Assembly: GCA_947172415.1 (NCBI GenBank)
Contig: OX359189.1
Span: forward strand, 5,346,501-5,410,500
DNA from: Chondrosia reniformis
Taxonomy: Eukaryota > Porifera > Demospongiae > Chondrillida > Chondrillidae
Reading direction: 5' to 3'
DNA length: 64,000 nt
The translations under genes and the position numbers were made by a program. Below, piece after piece: positions 24,252 to 33,885 of the stretch. How positions within the stretch are numbered: the stretch's first letter is position 1; each line of letters begins with the position of its first letter. The notes under the pieces were generated by a model, which saw nothing but the letters and a program-made list of their open reading frames with translations, ran no database searches and was not told where the DNA came from.

Positions 24252-24360
24252 GCCAAGAAAGACCAAAGCAATTCATGGAAGTTGAACACCAATTAGTTTG
24301 ACCTTTAATTGTGGATTTGCTCGCGTTGCTGCTTATATAATTTATTCGCCAACAAAAGGC
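24252..24360 (+). pseudogene. First-exon-like fragment with CGFARVAAY motif (copy 1)
   Basis: ATG near 24252 opens MPRKTKAIHGS, a stop, then ISLTFNCGFARVAAYIIYSP, ending at AAAAG with GCAAGT (a GC-type donor). A near-identical exon at 47983-48092 is intact (MPPKKARGISVDNQISLKFN, then CGFARVAAYELFVNKR) and ends at a normal GTACGT donor. The gene they start is not recognised. This copy carries an in-frame stop. Confidence 0.45.
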
Positions 24361-25249
24361 AAGTGTTTCGAATTTGGTGAATTGGGTCTTACTAGGGCGC
24401 CTTTAACCCCTTGCTGCCCGATGATCACTATAGTGGCGCTAAACCAATTAGCCCCCAGCTGCCTGCAAACTTTCCTACTTGTTTGATCAACTAGAATATT
24501 ATACTAATCAATAGACTAGTCTTGAAGTCTAGTTCAACCGAAATATTATAATTTTTATGCCAGTGTTAGCGAATTATAAAAGAAATATATTCTATATAAA
24601 AACGCAGGAAAACGCAAATATACTGAGTATTTACGGATATTTTACAAATTAAAAAAGACCGCCGAGAACACGTGACAGGTGTCGTTTCTTTTAGCACCAG
24701 TTACGAGACTAACAGTTTAAGACTGGTGGAAGACATTGACTCAAAATGTTTATTTAGAGTGATTGCAATGTCCTGGACACAGTTTTAGCTTGATTGCGTG
24801 GAAGATGATGATTGAATTTAAGAAGCATTCCAGCGCTTAAACTGATTCGGACAACAGAATGGAAGAGGGAATAGCCAAGTCATCACATTTTTAGCCAGGT
24901 AAGATTGTTCAACAATAAATTGGCCTTTTTAGTTAGAAAATCGGTAAAAATAGTGTTATTAGTGTAAGGTAATTTGCCTTTAGTTCTTGTTTCTGAGATC
25001 TTATAAAGTAAATGAACAATTATTGAATAAGGTAAGAGTAAACGCAGAGGAATTAAGAGTTTATGATTCCTGTATGTTAGTTTCTGCTTGTTAAATGTGA
25101 CATTGTTGTAGAATGTGAAGACTGGTGTGATAGGTCTGATTGCATGGGTGTACATGGAGTAGTACTGGACTGGCTATTGCCAAGCAATTCGGGATGCAAA
25201 CAAAATAAGAAGAATGGTCTGGTGCAAGAAGTGCATGGATGACAAAGGA
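24361..25249. other. AT-rich non-coding DNA
   Basis: No recognisable coding sequence, RNA gene or repeat structure was seen. A small conserved gene could be hidden by introns, but nothing supports one. Confidence 0.5.
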
Positions 25250-25830
25250 AACCTTTGATGATGCCATCTTCACAGATTAGTCTACTTTTCAGTTGGAGTG
25301 TCAACGAAGAAAAAGTTCAGGAACTAAAAGACACCAAGGAAACTTAAAAACAGACACAAGCACCCTCCAAAAGTTCAGAATTTCCAAAAAAGGTGCAACC
25401 CAGATCGTTATATTTAGTGGCATCATGAATGCAACCAGATATGATGACATTCTCTCAGCCTCTCTTGTACCATTTATCTGACAGAAATACCTACATGGAC
25501 ACAGGGACTTCCGGATTATGATTCCAAGCATACCAGAAGATATATTCCAAGCTTTTTCAAGTTAAAAATATTAATTGATGGAAGAGTCCAGCTGGGAGCC
25601 CAGATCTCAATCCTACTGAATTATATATGATATGATATGGGGCTCTATGAAGACATTTATGAGAGATAAGCACAAACCAAGAACCTTGCCAAATTAAAGG
25701 AAGGGATTCAATTGTATTGGAGTAAGCTCACCCCTGAAATTTGTACAAGATACATTGAGCATCTCCAAAAGGGTATGCCGATTGTCATACAAGAGGAAGG
25801 ACGGCCATCAGGCATTGAAAATAGTTAGTG
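25250..25830 (+). pseudogene. Tc1-like transposase fragment
   Basis: The frame starts at AIFTD with a stop replacing the residue after the first catalytic Asp, then STFQLECQRRKSSGTKRHQG and ISKKGATQIVIFSGIMNATR. After a frameshift, DYDSKHTRR stands where Q-D-N-D-P-K-H-T is expected. It continues INWWKSPAGSPDLNPTEL around 25580-25625, which holds the third acidic residue, and EICTRYIEHLQKGMPIVIQE. The N-terminal paired-like DNA-binding part is absent. This is a different lineage from the intact element at 28346-31610. Confidence 0.8.
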
Positions 25831-28000
25831 TGTTGTGTTGTATTTCTAAAACTTTCTAAAATTTGCAAACATGATGCCTTATAATTTATCACTGTGTAAT
25901 TTATTCGTTTACGTGGGCATTTTTGTACCCTTAAACAAACACTGTTTGTTGAACAAAACATTTTCAAAACAAACAATACTTGAACTTTCTGGCGACCACT
26001 GTAAAGGCCCGTAATTGTAAGCATACTATCCACAAACGTATGCGGTGATTACCGATGCTCCGCCAAATCCTTTTCAAGCCTCCTGCGGAATGTTCTGCGG
26101 CTACCCTAAGTTGATTCGCAGACTCTCAAACCTTGCTTCTCAGATAAGTACGGAATTCCGTATCAGGTTGTGTGCGGAATTCCATAAGGAACTTGTGACA
26201 TGTACTATACAAGAGTCTTTTTACTAGTGGATGGGTTCTTGACAATTACTGCAGGGAGGGTGTAATATTAGTCTTGCTTCGTCCGAGACTCCTCTCTAGC
26301 CATGGGTAATTATCTAGTCTAATGGCACAGTTTGGTAGCACACTGGACAGGTTAGCTGAGACTTGCTCTCATGTAGGTGCTATTCTTCAACTGCTGGTAT
26401 ATACGTATTATGTACATCACCAGAAAACAAGTGGATCACACCATCAACAGTCCAAATATTCCTTATCTGTAACCCAAAGACATCAAATTCAGTGCCCCTA
26501 AACCCCAAAAGCTATTGAAAGTCCTAGTGAAAAACTTTCCAACTGTTTTGGGCAGACATTTTGTTACTAAAATAAAAATGGCCGACTTAAAGGTTACAAA
26601 AGAGTTCCGTACGGTTTCTTCGTTAATTGCTTGATGTATGTGTTTATGTCACTTTGATGGAAATTGTTCATTCAAAGCTTCTCTTAGGATGAAGGAAACA
26701 TTCTTATTGCTGTGGTTGTTTTATATAAGTGACCATTCAGGTAGTGTGTTGTTTAGCTTATTCCCGATTGATTGCATTGTTACTGGAAATAAAAAATTGA
26801 CTTCTAGTAGTTGCAGAGAGTTATGGAAAAAATGATTTTATGTCAGCGACAATGTATTTATTAATGTAAGTATTCCAATGTACGGTACAGCGACTGAATT
26901 CTTCCGAAAAAGGTTGCAAACATACAATGGCTTTTAACATAGGTTCTATCATTCATGATGACCTGCTGAAAGCTTTGAATCACTCTTAGAAAGTAGTCTT
27001 CAAAGTTTGCTCTGTAGGAGTAATATGGGGCCTAATTGACTAGAAAAATAGGGGCCCTGGCTCTAATTTACTGGGGAAATGGCATCTTTCCTTTTGTTAA
27101 CATGAACCAGAGATATGTTACACTACTAACCTGACAACTGTTGAATACAGTCTAGAAAATAAGGGGTCCTAAAACTCTAAAGGTTCAGATGGGCCCTTTT
27201 TTGTAATTAAGGACACTCAATTTTCATGCAAGTAATATTTTTTTGAGTATGTCATTTGCAAGAAATGACATACTGAAATCATTTGATCCTTTTAGACTAG
27301 GATAGTTGAGGTGACCAGCATCTTGAGAAACAGCACATATTACAGTTGTACTGATCTATGATCTGAAGTTCTGTTGCTACTCATGCAGTTACTGAAGCAG
27401 ACTTACTGCTCTTTTCTAAAAGGCAAGACTTTAACAATATTTTAAAACACTCCATGTACAATAGAAATTCTATAGCTTAGTAATGTTAAGTGTAAGTTTT
27501 GAAGTACTTGAGAAAATCACTGGTGTCATATATAGCACTCAACTTTACAGTATCCTATGTGAATTTGAACTATTTCATTTTGTGATCAAACTGATGTTGC
27601 GGCCTACCAGCCAATGAAGTATTACACCCTTACTTCTGCAAATGCCTTTTTTGCCAAGTACATGTTTCACATTTTGTTCTGCATTACACTAACTGTACTA
27701 TTCGAAGTACTCTACTTCATGATTTTACAGAATAAGTTATTTGCCTTATCTTGTACAAGTGTAATTAAGCTTTTTTGTGACTTTACATTTTCTACTCAAC
27801 GGTTTTTGTGTACCATCAGTAAATATATGGGTATGGATAATCAGGATATGATTGGAAGGTTACTTTTACAGAAGAAACTGCATGTTGCTGTTGTCTATAT
27901 AAGGGCATATGCCAAGAAAAAGAAGTGTATATTGAATTAAATGCCTTATTGAAATGAATAAATAGTGTAAGAGGGAGGCATACATGATAGAGTGCATCAC
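25831..28000. other. Long non-coding stretch
   Basis: Two kilobases of AT-rich DNA with no recognised gene. Short open frames (for example 26638-26835 and 27614-27940) have no homology I can name. There is a local imperfect inverted pair around TTTGCAAGAAATGACATAC and GAGTATGTCATTTGCAAG near 27243-27272. Confidence 0.5.
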
Positions 28001-28003
28001 TGT

Positions 28004-28083
28004 GGGAATCATAGCTCAATGGCAGAGCACTGCATAGTGTCTTACGTTTAACCAGCTCTTTTAGACTTGATTCCCAGTGATTG
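28004..28083 (+). other. tRNA-like sequence (degraded tRNA or SINE head)
   Basis: TAGCTCAATGGCAGAGCA (28012-28029) fits the pol III A box and D-arm pattern, and a B-box-like ACTTGATTCCC follows about 45 bp later (near 28066). GGGAATC at 28004 can pair with GATTCCC at 28070. The anticodon and T arms are not convincing, so a functional tRNA is unlikely. Confidence 0.35.
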
Positions 28084-28525
28084 CACCTCTGTAAACTTTC
28101 TTCCCGTATACATGATTGAAATGGCAGTTTTAGTTGATTATCTCTTCAATTATTCATTGATAGACCTATAACAGTTATGATCATATCTTTAATAGAAAGA
28201 TTATATACATAAGTATATGAAAGTGTAGTTGAATGGTTAAAAGTGTTAGGAGTTTGAAAGTAAAGTTCAGTGTGTCTTTGTTTTGCATCTGCTGCAAAAC
28301 CATTTGCATACACTTCCCTCAAGGATTTGTTGAGGGATATATATACAGTACTGCTTAAAATTACTTTACCAAAAATATGCGAACCAAACGAATGTGGTCC
28401 TCGTAGGTTTCGCTAGTACTCTCGGACCGTCGCGTGTACTCGAACGATTAACACCATACATTCTTTAATTGACAGATAATATAGTGCAGCATTTTGAAGT
28501 GTGAAATTGTTATTTCGACGGAGAG

Positions 28526-30052
28526 ATGGCTCGTAAACCTTTTAAAAAGAACGAAATATCTGTGAAATGGCTCGATTCGCAAGACAAAGGGAAAATTAAT
28601 CGAATAAACGTGAAACACGTAGAAGACGATCTTAGAGATGCCAGGAAAGGAACTGAAGTCACGGTAAAGCTAAGTTCTCGTCGTTATCGCGCAGAGATCG
28701 TTAATTTCTTGGACTGGCAACCAATGAAGAGGCGTAGGGAGACTAAAACCGATCGCATAGGACAATCAAATACCAGGAAGGAGACGAAATCCAAAGAAAC
28801 TAAATCTAAGCCTCAAACCACCAGGGGAAGGAAGAACAACAAAACAACAGTAAGCAAACCATTTTTTCTGAAAAGTGGGACACCTCTTAAACGCAAGGAA
28901 ACAAAGGCAGACAATGTAGGAGAGGACAAAGGAAAAGAAAAAGAATTTCAGGATTTATTAGGCACAAATGAGGAAAGCCATAGAGTGGTTTTAGAGGACA
29001 TTACAAACACCCCACAATCCCCTTCTACAAGCAGATGCGAAGACTTTCAATTCTCACCTGAACTGTTTTCAACTCCACAGCCAGCATCTCCCTTGTCATT
29101 AGACTTAAGCTTATCACCTATGTCTTCACCTTTCAAGCCAACCATTTCACCAGGAAGGTCTCAAAAGTTTCAGTCACCTTACCCATCCATGTTATCCACT
29201 GGTGGCGAATTGCCTTTTGCTGCTTCAAGTTTAGAAGCAGCTCCTTGTCATTGTTGTCAGTACGAGGCCATTCCAAGCTGTCCCATGCAGAACTACATTC
29301 TCACTTATCAGTCAGTCAACCATCCGGTGTATCCATCAACTCCAAGCCACCATCCGGGGTATCCATCAACTCCAGTCCACCGTCCAGTGTATCCATCAAC
29401 TCCAAGCCACCATCCGGGGTATCCATCAACTCCAGTCCACCGTCCCGTTTATCCATCAACTCCAGTCCACCATCCGGTGTATCCATCAACTCCAAGCCAC
29501 CATCCAGTGTATCCATCAACTCCAAGCCACCATCCAGTGTTTCCATCAACTCCAAGCCACCATCCGGTGTATCCATCAACTCCAGTCCACCATCCGGTGT
29601 ATCCATCTAGAAATTCTACATACTTATCTACCAGTTCATCAACCACTAATTCTAAGAAAATACCTGCAGGACATGGCTATCATATAAAAGATTTTAACCC
29701 AGCTGAATGTTTTGAAAACTACCCATCCACATCTGGCCAAGTGATGTTCAAGCAGGAGGTCATTAAAGAAACCTACAAGGTTGCCAATTCTCAAGTGAAT
29801 CTGGCAGTACAGCTTGCAAGAAAGGCTTACTCTAGAGAAGAAAGAGCTTCCTCAAATTGTACGGGCAAGGCAAAGAAGCAGCCACTTTCTCCAAGTCGCT
29901 TATCAGCCATAAGAACAGCAGTTTTTTCAATTTATCCAGTATTACCAGGGCAAAGTGAGGATGATGCCTGGAGACCTTACAGAATGGCAATAGATAGCAG
30001 CTGCAGACAACTGAACAGGCCAACAATTAGTTCACTGAAAGGACATGTTTAA
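28526..30052 (+). CDS. Transposon-borne protein with N-terminal chromatin-reader-like region, decapeptide repeats and C-terminal BEN-like domain
   Basis: 508 codons from a true ATG. Residues 1-70 (ISVKWLDSQDKGKINRINVK, then GTEVTVKLSSRRYRAEIVNF) resemble the small beta-rich module found at the start of many BEN-domain proteins. A Lys/Thr/Ser-rich linker follows, then at about residues 265-361 ten tandem copies of a 30-bp/10-residue unit (HPVYPSTPSH and variants), then TFEN-like linker sequence. Residues about 425-500 (VNLAVQLARKAYSREERASS, LSPSRLSAIRTAVF, DDAWRPYRMAIDSSCRQLNR) fit a BEN domain, which binds DNA or chromatin proteins and has no catalytic role. An AATAAA at 30195 may serve as poly(A) signal, so its 3' UTR would overlap the converging transposase gene. 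The assignment rests on pattern and has not been searched. Confidence 0.85.
   Translation: MARKPFKKNEISVKWLDSQDKGKINRINVKHVEDDLRDARKGTEVTVKLSSRRYRAEIVNFLDWQPMKRRRETKTDRIGQSNTRKETKSKETKSKPQTTRGRKNNKTTVSKPFFLKSGTPLKRKETKADNVGEDKGKEKEFQDLLGTNEESHRVVLEDITNTPQSPSTSRCEDFQFSPELFSTPQPASPLSLDLSLSPMSSPFKPTISPGRSQKFQSPYPSMLSTGGELPFAASSLEAAPCHCCQYEAIPSCPMQNYILTYQSVNHPVYPSTPSHHPGYPSTPVHRPVYPSTPSHHPGYPSTPVHRPVYPSTPVHHPVYPSTPSHHPVYPSTPSHHPVFPSTPSHHPVYPSTPVHHPVYPSRNSTYLSTSSSTTNSKKIPAGHGYHIKDFNPAECFENYPSTSGQVMFKQEVIKETYKVANSQVNLAVQLARKAYSREERASSNCTGKAKKQPLSPSRLSAIRTAVFSIYPVLPGQSEDDAWRPYRMAIDSSCRQLNRPTISSLKGHV
29320..29608 (+). repeat. 30-bp tandem repeat inside the BEN-domain gene
   Basis: Ten units of CATCCGGTGTATCCATCAAC plus TCCAAGCCAC, the last one shortened. 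Third-position and neighbouring variants (AGTCCAC/AAGCCAC, CGTCC/CATCC) show a mixed higher-order order. Because the unit is a multiple of three, all six frames stay open here. Confidence 0.95.
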
Positions 30053-30208
30053 CCTGCATGTTTGAAATTATATGACATGTGTACTTATATATTATTATAC
30101 GTATGACTCCTCTATCATACTGCTTTTATTACATTGTTACTATTTTTAATTTTTACAATAGTTATATTTAATGTAGAACAGTGTCAAATGTCAAAATAAA
30201 CTAAGTTC

Positions 30209-31231
30209 TTATTCTCCAGTGATTCCGCCTGCTTTTTCAACAATTTTTGGTAGAACCTTAAAAGTATGGGATATGTACTTGCAGCACTTCTCTGGGCTCA
30301 TCTTCAGTCTCCAGAACTCTGCTATTCCCTCTACCAGGTCTTTCTTACTTAAAGGTTTTACTACTCTGGCAATATAGTGTTTTAGCTCTCTCCACACCCT
30401 CTCTATAGGATTAAAGTCTGCACTACTGGCAGGGGTTTTCCACCAATTGATATTTTTTTCCTTATAAAATTCTTTTGCAACACAACTTGTGTGTTTCGGA
30501 TCATTGTCTTGCATGAAGCGATATGGCTCATCAGGAAAAGCTTCATCCAAGAAAGGCAAAAGGAATTCTTCTAAAATTCTAATATAAAGAGGTCCATCCA
30601 TTATCTGGTCAAATACACAGATGCGCGTAGCTCCTCTTTTTGATATTCCTGCCCAAACATGGACCTTTACAGCATGTTTGGCTTTTGGCTTGAGCACTCT
30701 CTCTTTCCCAACTTTAACTCGCATTGTTTGGGTGTGCCGTGTCAATTGTACAGAGCTTTCATCTGTCCATACTACGTTATCAAATGTGTCCTTTGTTTCA
30801 ATGCACATCTTTGCAAACTCATGCCTCTTCACCTTGTTCTGCTCTGAAATCATTGGGCCAAATCTAGTGCGCACTGATACCCACTCAAGTTTCTTTGTAA
30901 TATACCTTCTTATTGTTGATGCAGATATTTCTACAAGGAAATTCCTGGCAATAAATCTATTCAGCTCTGTTGATGCTATCTCATCATCTTCCTTCAACTT
31001 CTCCTCAATAAAAGTAGCAATGTCAATGGTAATCTTTCCTTTGCGTCCAGTGCGGTGTTTATCTTGCAAGCCTTGGTTCATTTTCCAACGATATACCCAC
31101 TTTCTTACTGTAGCACGCGAAACTTTTCTTCCTTCTGACTCCATGATAGATGCTATTTTGGATATATTATTTCCTCCTTCTGCCAAGGTCACAATTCGTT
31201 TTCTGTAATAGCTTGAAAGTTGACTGGTCAT
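30209..31231 (-). CDS. Tc1/mariner transposase, DD34E, intact
   Basis: 340 codons from a true ATG at 31231. N-terminal helix-turn-helix pair: SSYYRKRIVTLAEGGNNISK, then VSRATVRKWVYRWKMNQ, and the basic hook GRKGKIT. Catalytic domain: VVWTDESSVQL (first Asp), RFMQDNDPKHTS (second Asp) and ASSADFNPIERVWRELK (Glu). There are exactly 34 residues between the second Asp and the Glu, as in Tc1. The usual SPDLNPIE is SADFNPIE here. Length is normal for the family, no stop or frameshift is present, and the terminal repeats it would bind are both intact. Its 5' leader (31246-31480) contains a 125-bp-period direct duplication. A TTTATT at 30125, read on the minus strand as AATAAA, is a possible poly(A) signal. 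Confidence 0.95.
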   Translation of the reverse strand: MTSQLSSYYRKRIVTLAEGGNNISKIASIMESEGRKVSRATVRKWVYRWKMNQGLQDKHRTGRKGKITIDIATFIEEKLKEDDEIASTELNRFIARNFLVEISASTIRRYITKKLEWVSVRTRFGPMISEQNKVKRHEFAKMCIETKDTFDNVVWTDESSVQLTRHTQTMRVKVGKERVLKPKAKHAVKVHVWAGISKRGATRICVFDQIMDGPLYIRILEEFLLPFLDEAFPDEPYRFMQDNDPKHTSCVAKEFYKEKNINWWKTPASSADFNPIERVWRELKHYIARVVKPLSKKDLVEGIAEFWRLKMSPEKCCKYISHTFKVLPKIVEKAGGITGE

Positions 31232-31245
31232 CTTCTGTTTGGTTT

Positions 31246-31480
31246 CGTACGTTTGGCTTCTCTACTTGTAAATATGTTTACCTCTTCGATTCGTCAATTA
31301 ATCGATCATTAAGCTCTTTAATTCGTCTGCTTCTTCGTTTATTCAGCTTATTCACACCTGTATCTAGGAACGTACGTTTGGCTTCTCTACTTGTAATTCG
31401 TTTACCACTTTAATTCGTCTATTAATTGATCGTTTAGCTCTTTAATTCGTCTACTTCTTCGTTTATTCAGCTTATTCACA
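31246..31480 (-). repeat. Direct duplication in the transposase leader
   Basis: Two tandem copies about 110 bp long with a period of 125 bp, each starting CGTACGTTTGGCTTCTCTAC and ending TTCGTTTATTCAGCTTATTC. Such subterminal direct repeats can be transposase-binding sites, but that is inference here. Confidence 0.8.
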
Positions 31481-31612
31481 ATTTCTGACTTGTTAATTGA
31501 CTAAAAAATCTGTTAATACGATTCGAGTACTCGCGAGGGATCGAGATTACTCTAGGACAGCATTCGAACCAAACGCGTTCAAAGTGGTAAAGTAATTTTA
31601 AGCAGTACTGTA

Positions 31613-31930
31613 TGTTTCACAACTGCAGTGATACCAGATGTGACATTTGTTGCATCTTGCAACCTTTGTTGCTTTGTCACCTGGTAATCTGCAAATGCAG
31701 TGTATCTTGTATGGCACGATGTTTTTTGTAACAGTTGCAAGTCTTGGCCTTTTTCTTGTTACTCTGAGTTGTTTTGCAGGTAATGGTGATATCTTGCCAT
31801 TTCTAAAAAATCCAGTAATGGTATTTACTTTTTACCCTGGAAATATTTATGGCTTTCTGGGTTCTTCCCAAAAATAGCACTGTCGTACTGAATTTGCCCC
31901 CCCCCTGGAACAAAAGACCCTGCCAAAGTA
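31613..31930. other. Non-coding DNA right of the mariner element
   Basis: The plus strand shows nothing. On the minus strand a weak extension of the integrase-like frame to the right can be traced (FSTTVLFLGRTQKAINI, KSKYHYWIF), so the decayed gene at 31945-32420 may reach into it. Confidence 0.4.
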
Positions 31931-31944
31931 TGCTTCCTGTCATA

Positions 31945-32420
31945 CTACTCTTTCTGTTTTGCCTGGGCCTTCTCAACGTTTTCCTTCCCCATCACATTCA
32001 CTTCATTCCGTTGTGCTTCAATATCTGCTGGGTCTGGGAGGGGAGCCTCATCAAATTCCTTCAAGGCTTCTTCGGGGTCGCAGCTCTCCTGACTGTTAAA
32101 ATCAGACAGACAATAGAACACAATACACACATATGAAAGCATTGTGTGTGCCCAGTACTGTCTATCACATATGTACCTCCTGTATAGCTGTATTGTAGCC
32201 GTAGGCAATCTCTAGCAAAAATTTGTCATACTCCTGGGGTTTTCCATCAATGAACTTTACAAATGAGTTCTTCAAGGTTTGATTCCACCTCTCGTCCAGG
32301 TAGTTAGCTTGTGGATAGTAGCCAGTGGTGAGCCTATGCTGGATGCCCAGTGCAGTTGTCATTTCCCCTTTCAGTGAGTTGTGAACCTCTCTTCCTTGGT
32401 CGGTGGTTATGACTGGGAAC
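31945..32420 (-). pseudogene. Integrase (rve) C-terminal fragment
   Basis: Minus strand: FPVITTDQGREVHNSLKGEM (second catalytic Asp of an integrase core), GIQHRLTTGYYPQANYLDER, which carries the catalytic Glu (canonical NGLDERWNQTL), then WNQTLKNSFVKFID and EIAYGYNTAIQEVH. A GT/AG-like break near 32095-32175 leads into an acidic tail (CDPEEALKEFDEAPLPDPAD). The lineage uses DERWNQTL rather than VERFNRTL, so it is not one of the Gypsy groups at 8-17 kb. It could be a Ginger-type transposon or another retroelement. The first catalytic Asp is missing. Confidence 0.65.
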
Positions 32421-32504
32421 TTTTACGGCATGACAGTACATCAGTTATTAAAGCTATGGCATAGAGTCCACAATCGCTACCACCTGTCTACTGTTGTGTT
32501 GACT

Positions 32505-32800
32505 TCATGTTTTTGTTTTGTAATCCTCCTCTGGATGAAGAATTGCAGCCACTTTTTTGGCTATGGCATAGTTTGTCTTTTGGTATAGGTTATCATATAT
32601 ATCCACAGTGTTTCCTCCGTGCTCCTTTGAATGATGAACAGAAACCCAATATCCCTCTCCAGTATGCAGAATTGTTAGGAATGGTGACCTGGTTATGGGA
32701 AAACTTAAAACCTGCCCACGAAGGGGATTAAAGAAGCCATCTTGATTTGGGTACTGCTGCTGTAACAATCTCTGCAAAGTTTATGTCTTCATCAGTTAAC
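32505..32800 (-). pseudogene. Ulp1-like (C48 cysteine protease) fragment
   Basis: Minus strand: MQRLLQQQYPNQDGFFNPLR, FLTILHTGEGYWVSVHHSKE (position of the His-containing motif, here G-E-G-Y-W-V) and VDIYDNLYQK (Asp motif). The catalytic Cys region is absent. It lies on the same strand just upstream of the integrase fragment. The integrase plus Ulp1-like combination is known from Ginger DNA transposons, hence a single dead element is possible. Confidence 0.5.
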
Positions 32801-33885
32801 CATTTCCCTTTAATCCTAATGTCTTCTATAAAGGAATGCTATCCATGAGCTCCTGTCTTTTCCATTTGGGCTTAGTAGACATGTTGCTATGTACATGAGT
32901 TCGTTTTGCTGGTAACAACGTGGGTGTAACTGCAGTGAGTATATACTCAAGGTAGAAAAGTATATACTTAGTAGTTAGGAGTTGTGTGAGTTTCAATGTA
33001 TGAATACACAAAGCTCACCTTTTTCAATGGCTACAATTTCACAAAAACTGTTATCCAATTTATCCAGGTTAGGCTCTGCATGTAATCACAAATTGAAGTG
33101 ATGTGTATGACATGTATGCAGCCAAATTAAATGGATTAGGATTAAGGAAATATCCTCAGTGTAAAATTCATAATTATACCTACAAGCAATTTTATGTGAA
33201 AGTTGTTTAAGCTATACAGTTGTAAATATTTTGTAATTTACCTCAATTTCGATTGGAAATACTACAGAAACGTCTTCTAAGGTGAAAGAGGTAAGTGTAT
33301 AAGACTTTCGAGGTATAAAACAAGTCAATCGTGTTCTAAATATTGAAACATTGCTGCCAAAATCTTCCATTTTTGAAGGAATATAACGAACATTTACGAA
33401 GGTCTTTTATCGAAAGGTTTATATTCTTACACAGCTTTTTTATTCCTCTTTTGTTTGCCATAAATACCATAAACACAAATGTCTTAAAGCCGTAATAAAA
33501 ACTTTTCTGTAGAAGTTATTACTCGCGCCAGAAAAGTGGCTCGTAACAGCCAAGGGCATTGCAAAAGTGCCTACCGCGAAGAAAGGACTGCAGACATTCA
33601 TAGAGGTATATCTTTCATTAAACATTTAGTTGAATAATTAACACTCACTGTCAACCTTAGGACCGAACTGATAAGCCTGTATATTTTCATATCACGCAGC
33701 TTATAAAATGACCATTTAATCCAATTGTGCAATCACAATTCCATGGATTTCAACATGGTTAACGTGGTTTCAAGTCAAGTGAAACTTCAGTTCCAGGTTT
33801 CAATGGAGATCATACGGTTTGTCAACTTGAAACCTTCTAATTCACTATCCCGAGTAAGTTTCAAAATTTTCACAATAGTTTCAAA
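32801..33885. other. AT-rich non-coding DNA
   Basis: No recognisable gene. Short local similarities such as TTTCAAATGTTGTGAAACC-like text near 33877-33897 and repeated 'GTTTCAA' strings (33766-33895) are seen, without larger structure. Confidence 0.45.

Larger units (their letters stand above)
28346..31610. mobile_element. Complete 3.27-kb Tc1/mariner element with two convergent genes
   Basis: The ends are perfect inverted repeats for 26 bp (CAGTACTGCTTAAAATTACT plus TTACCA at the left; its exact complement at 31585-31610). The similarity continues patchily inward with a shared GAACCAAACG-type block. The element is flanked by TA on both sides (28344-28345 and 31611-31612), the target duplication of this superfamily. 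It holds a plus-strand BEN-domain gene (28526-30052) and a minus-strand transposase (30209-31231), arranged tail to tail with 156 bp between the stops. Ordinary Tc1 elements are 1.3-1.7 kb with one gene, so this one is about twice the normal size. Both frames are unbroken, which suggests recent activity. Confidence 0.93.

Noticed and set aside
29245-29646. Extra open frames on both strands (rich in SVSINSKPPSG or DTPDGGLELM repeats)
   Set aside because: They are other frames of the 30-bp repeat in the BEN gene; a repeat unit divisible by three keeps all frames open.
30621-31208. 195-codon plus-strand open frame
   Set aside because: It is antisense to the intact Tc1 transposase and has no homology.
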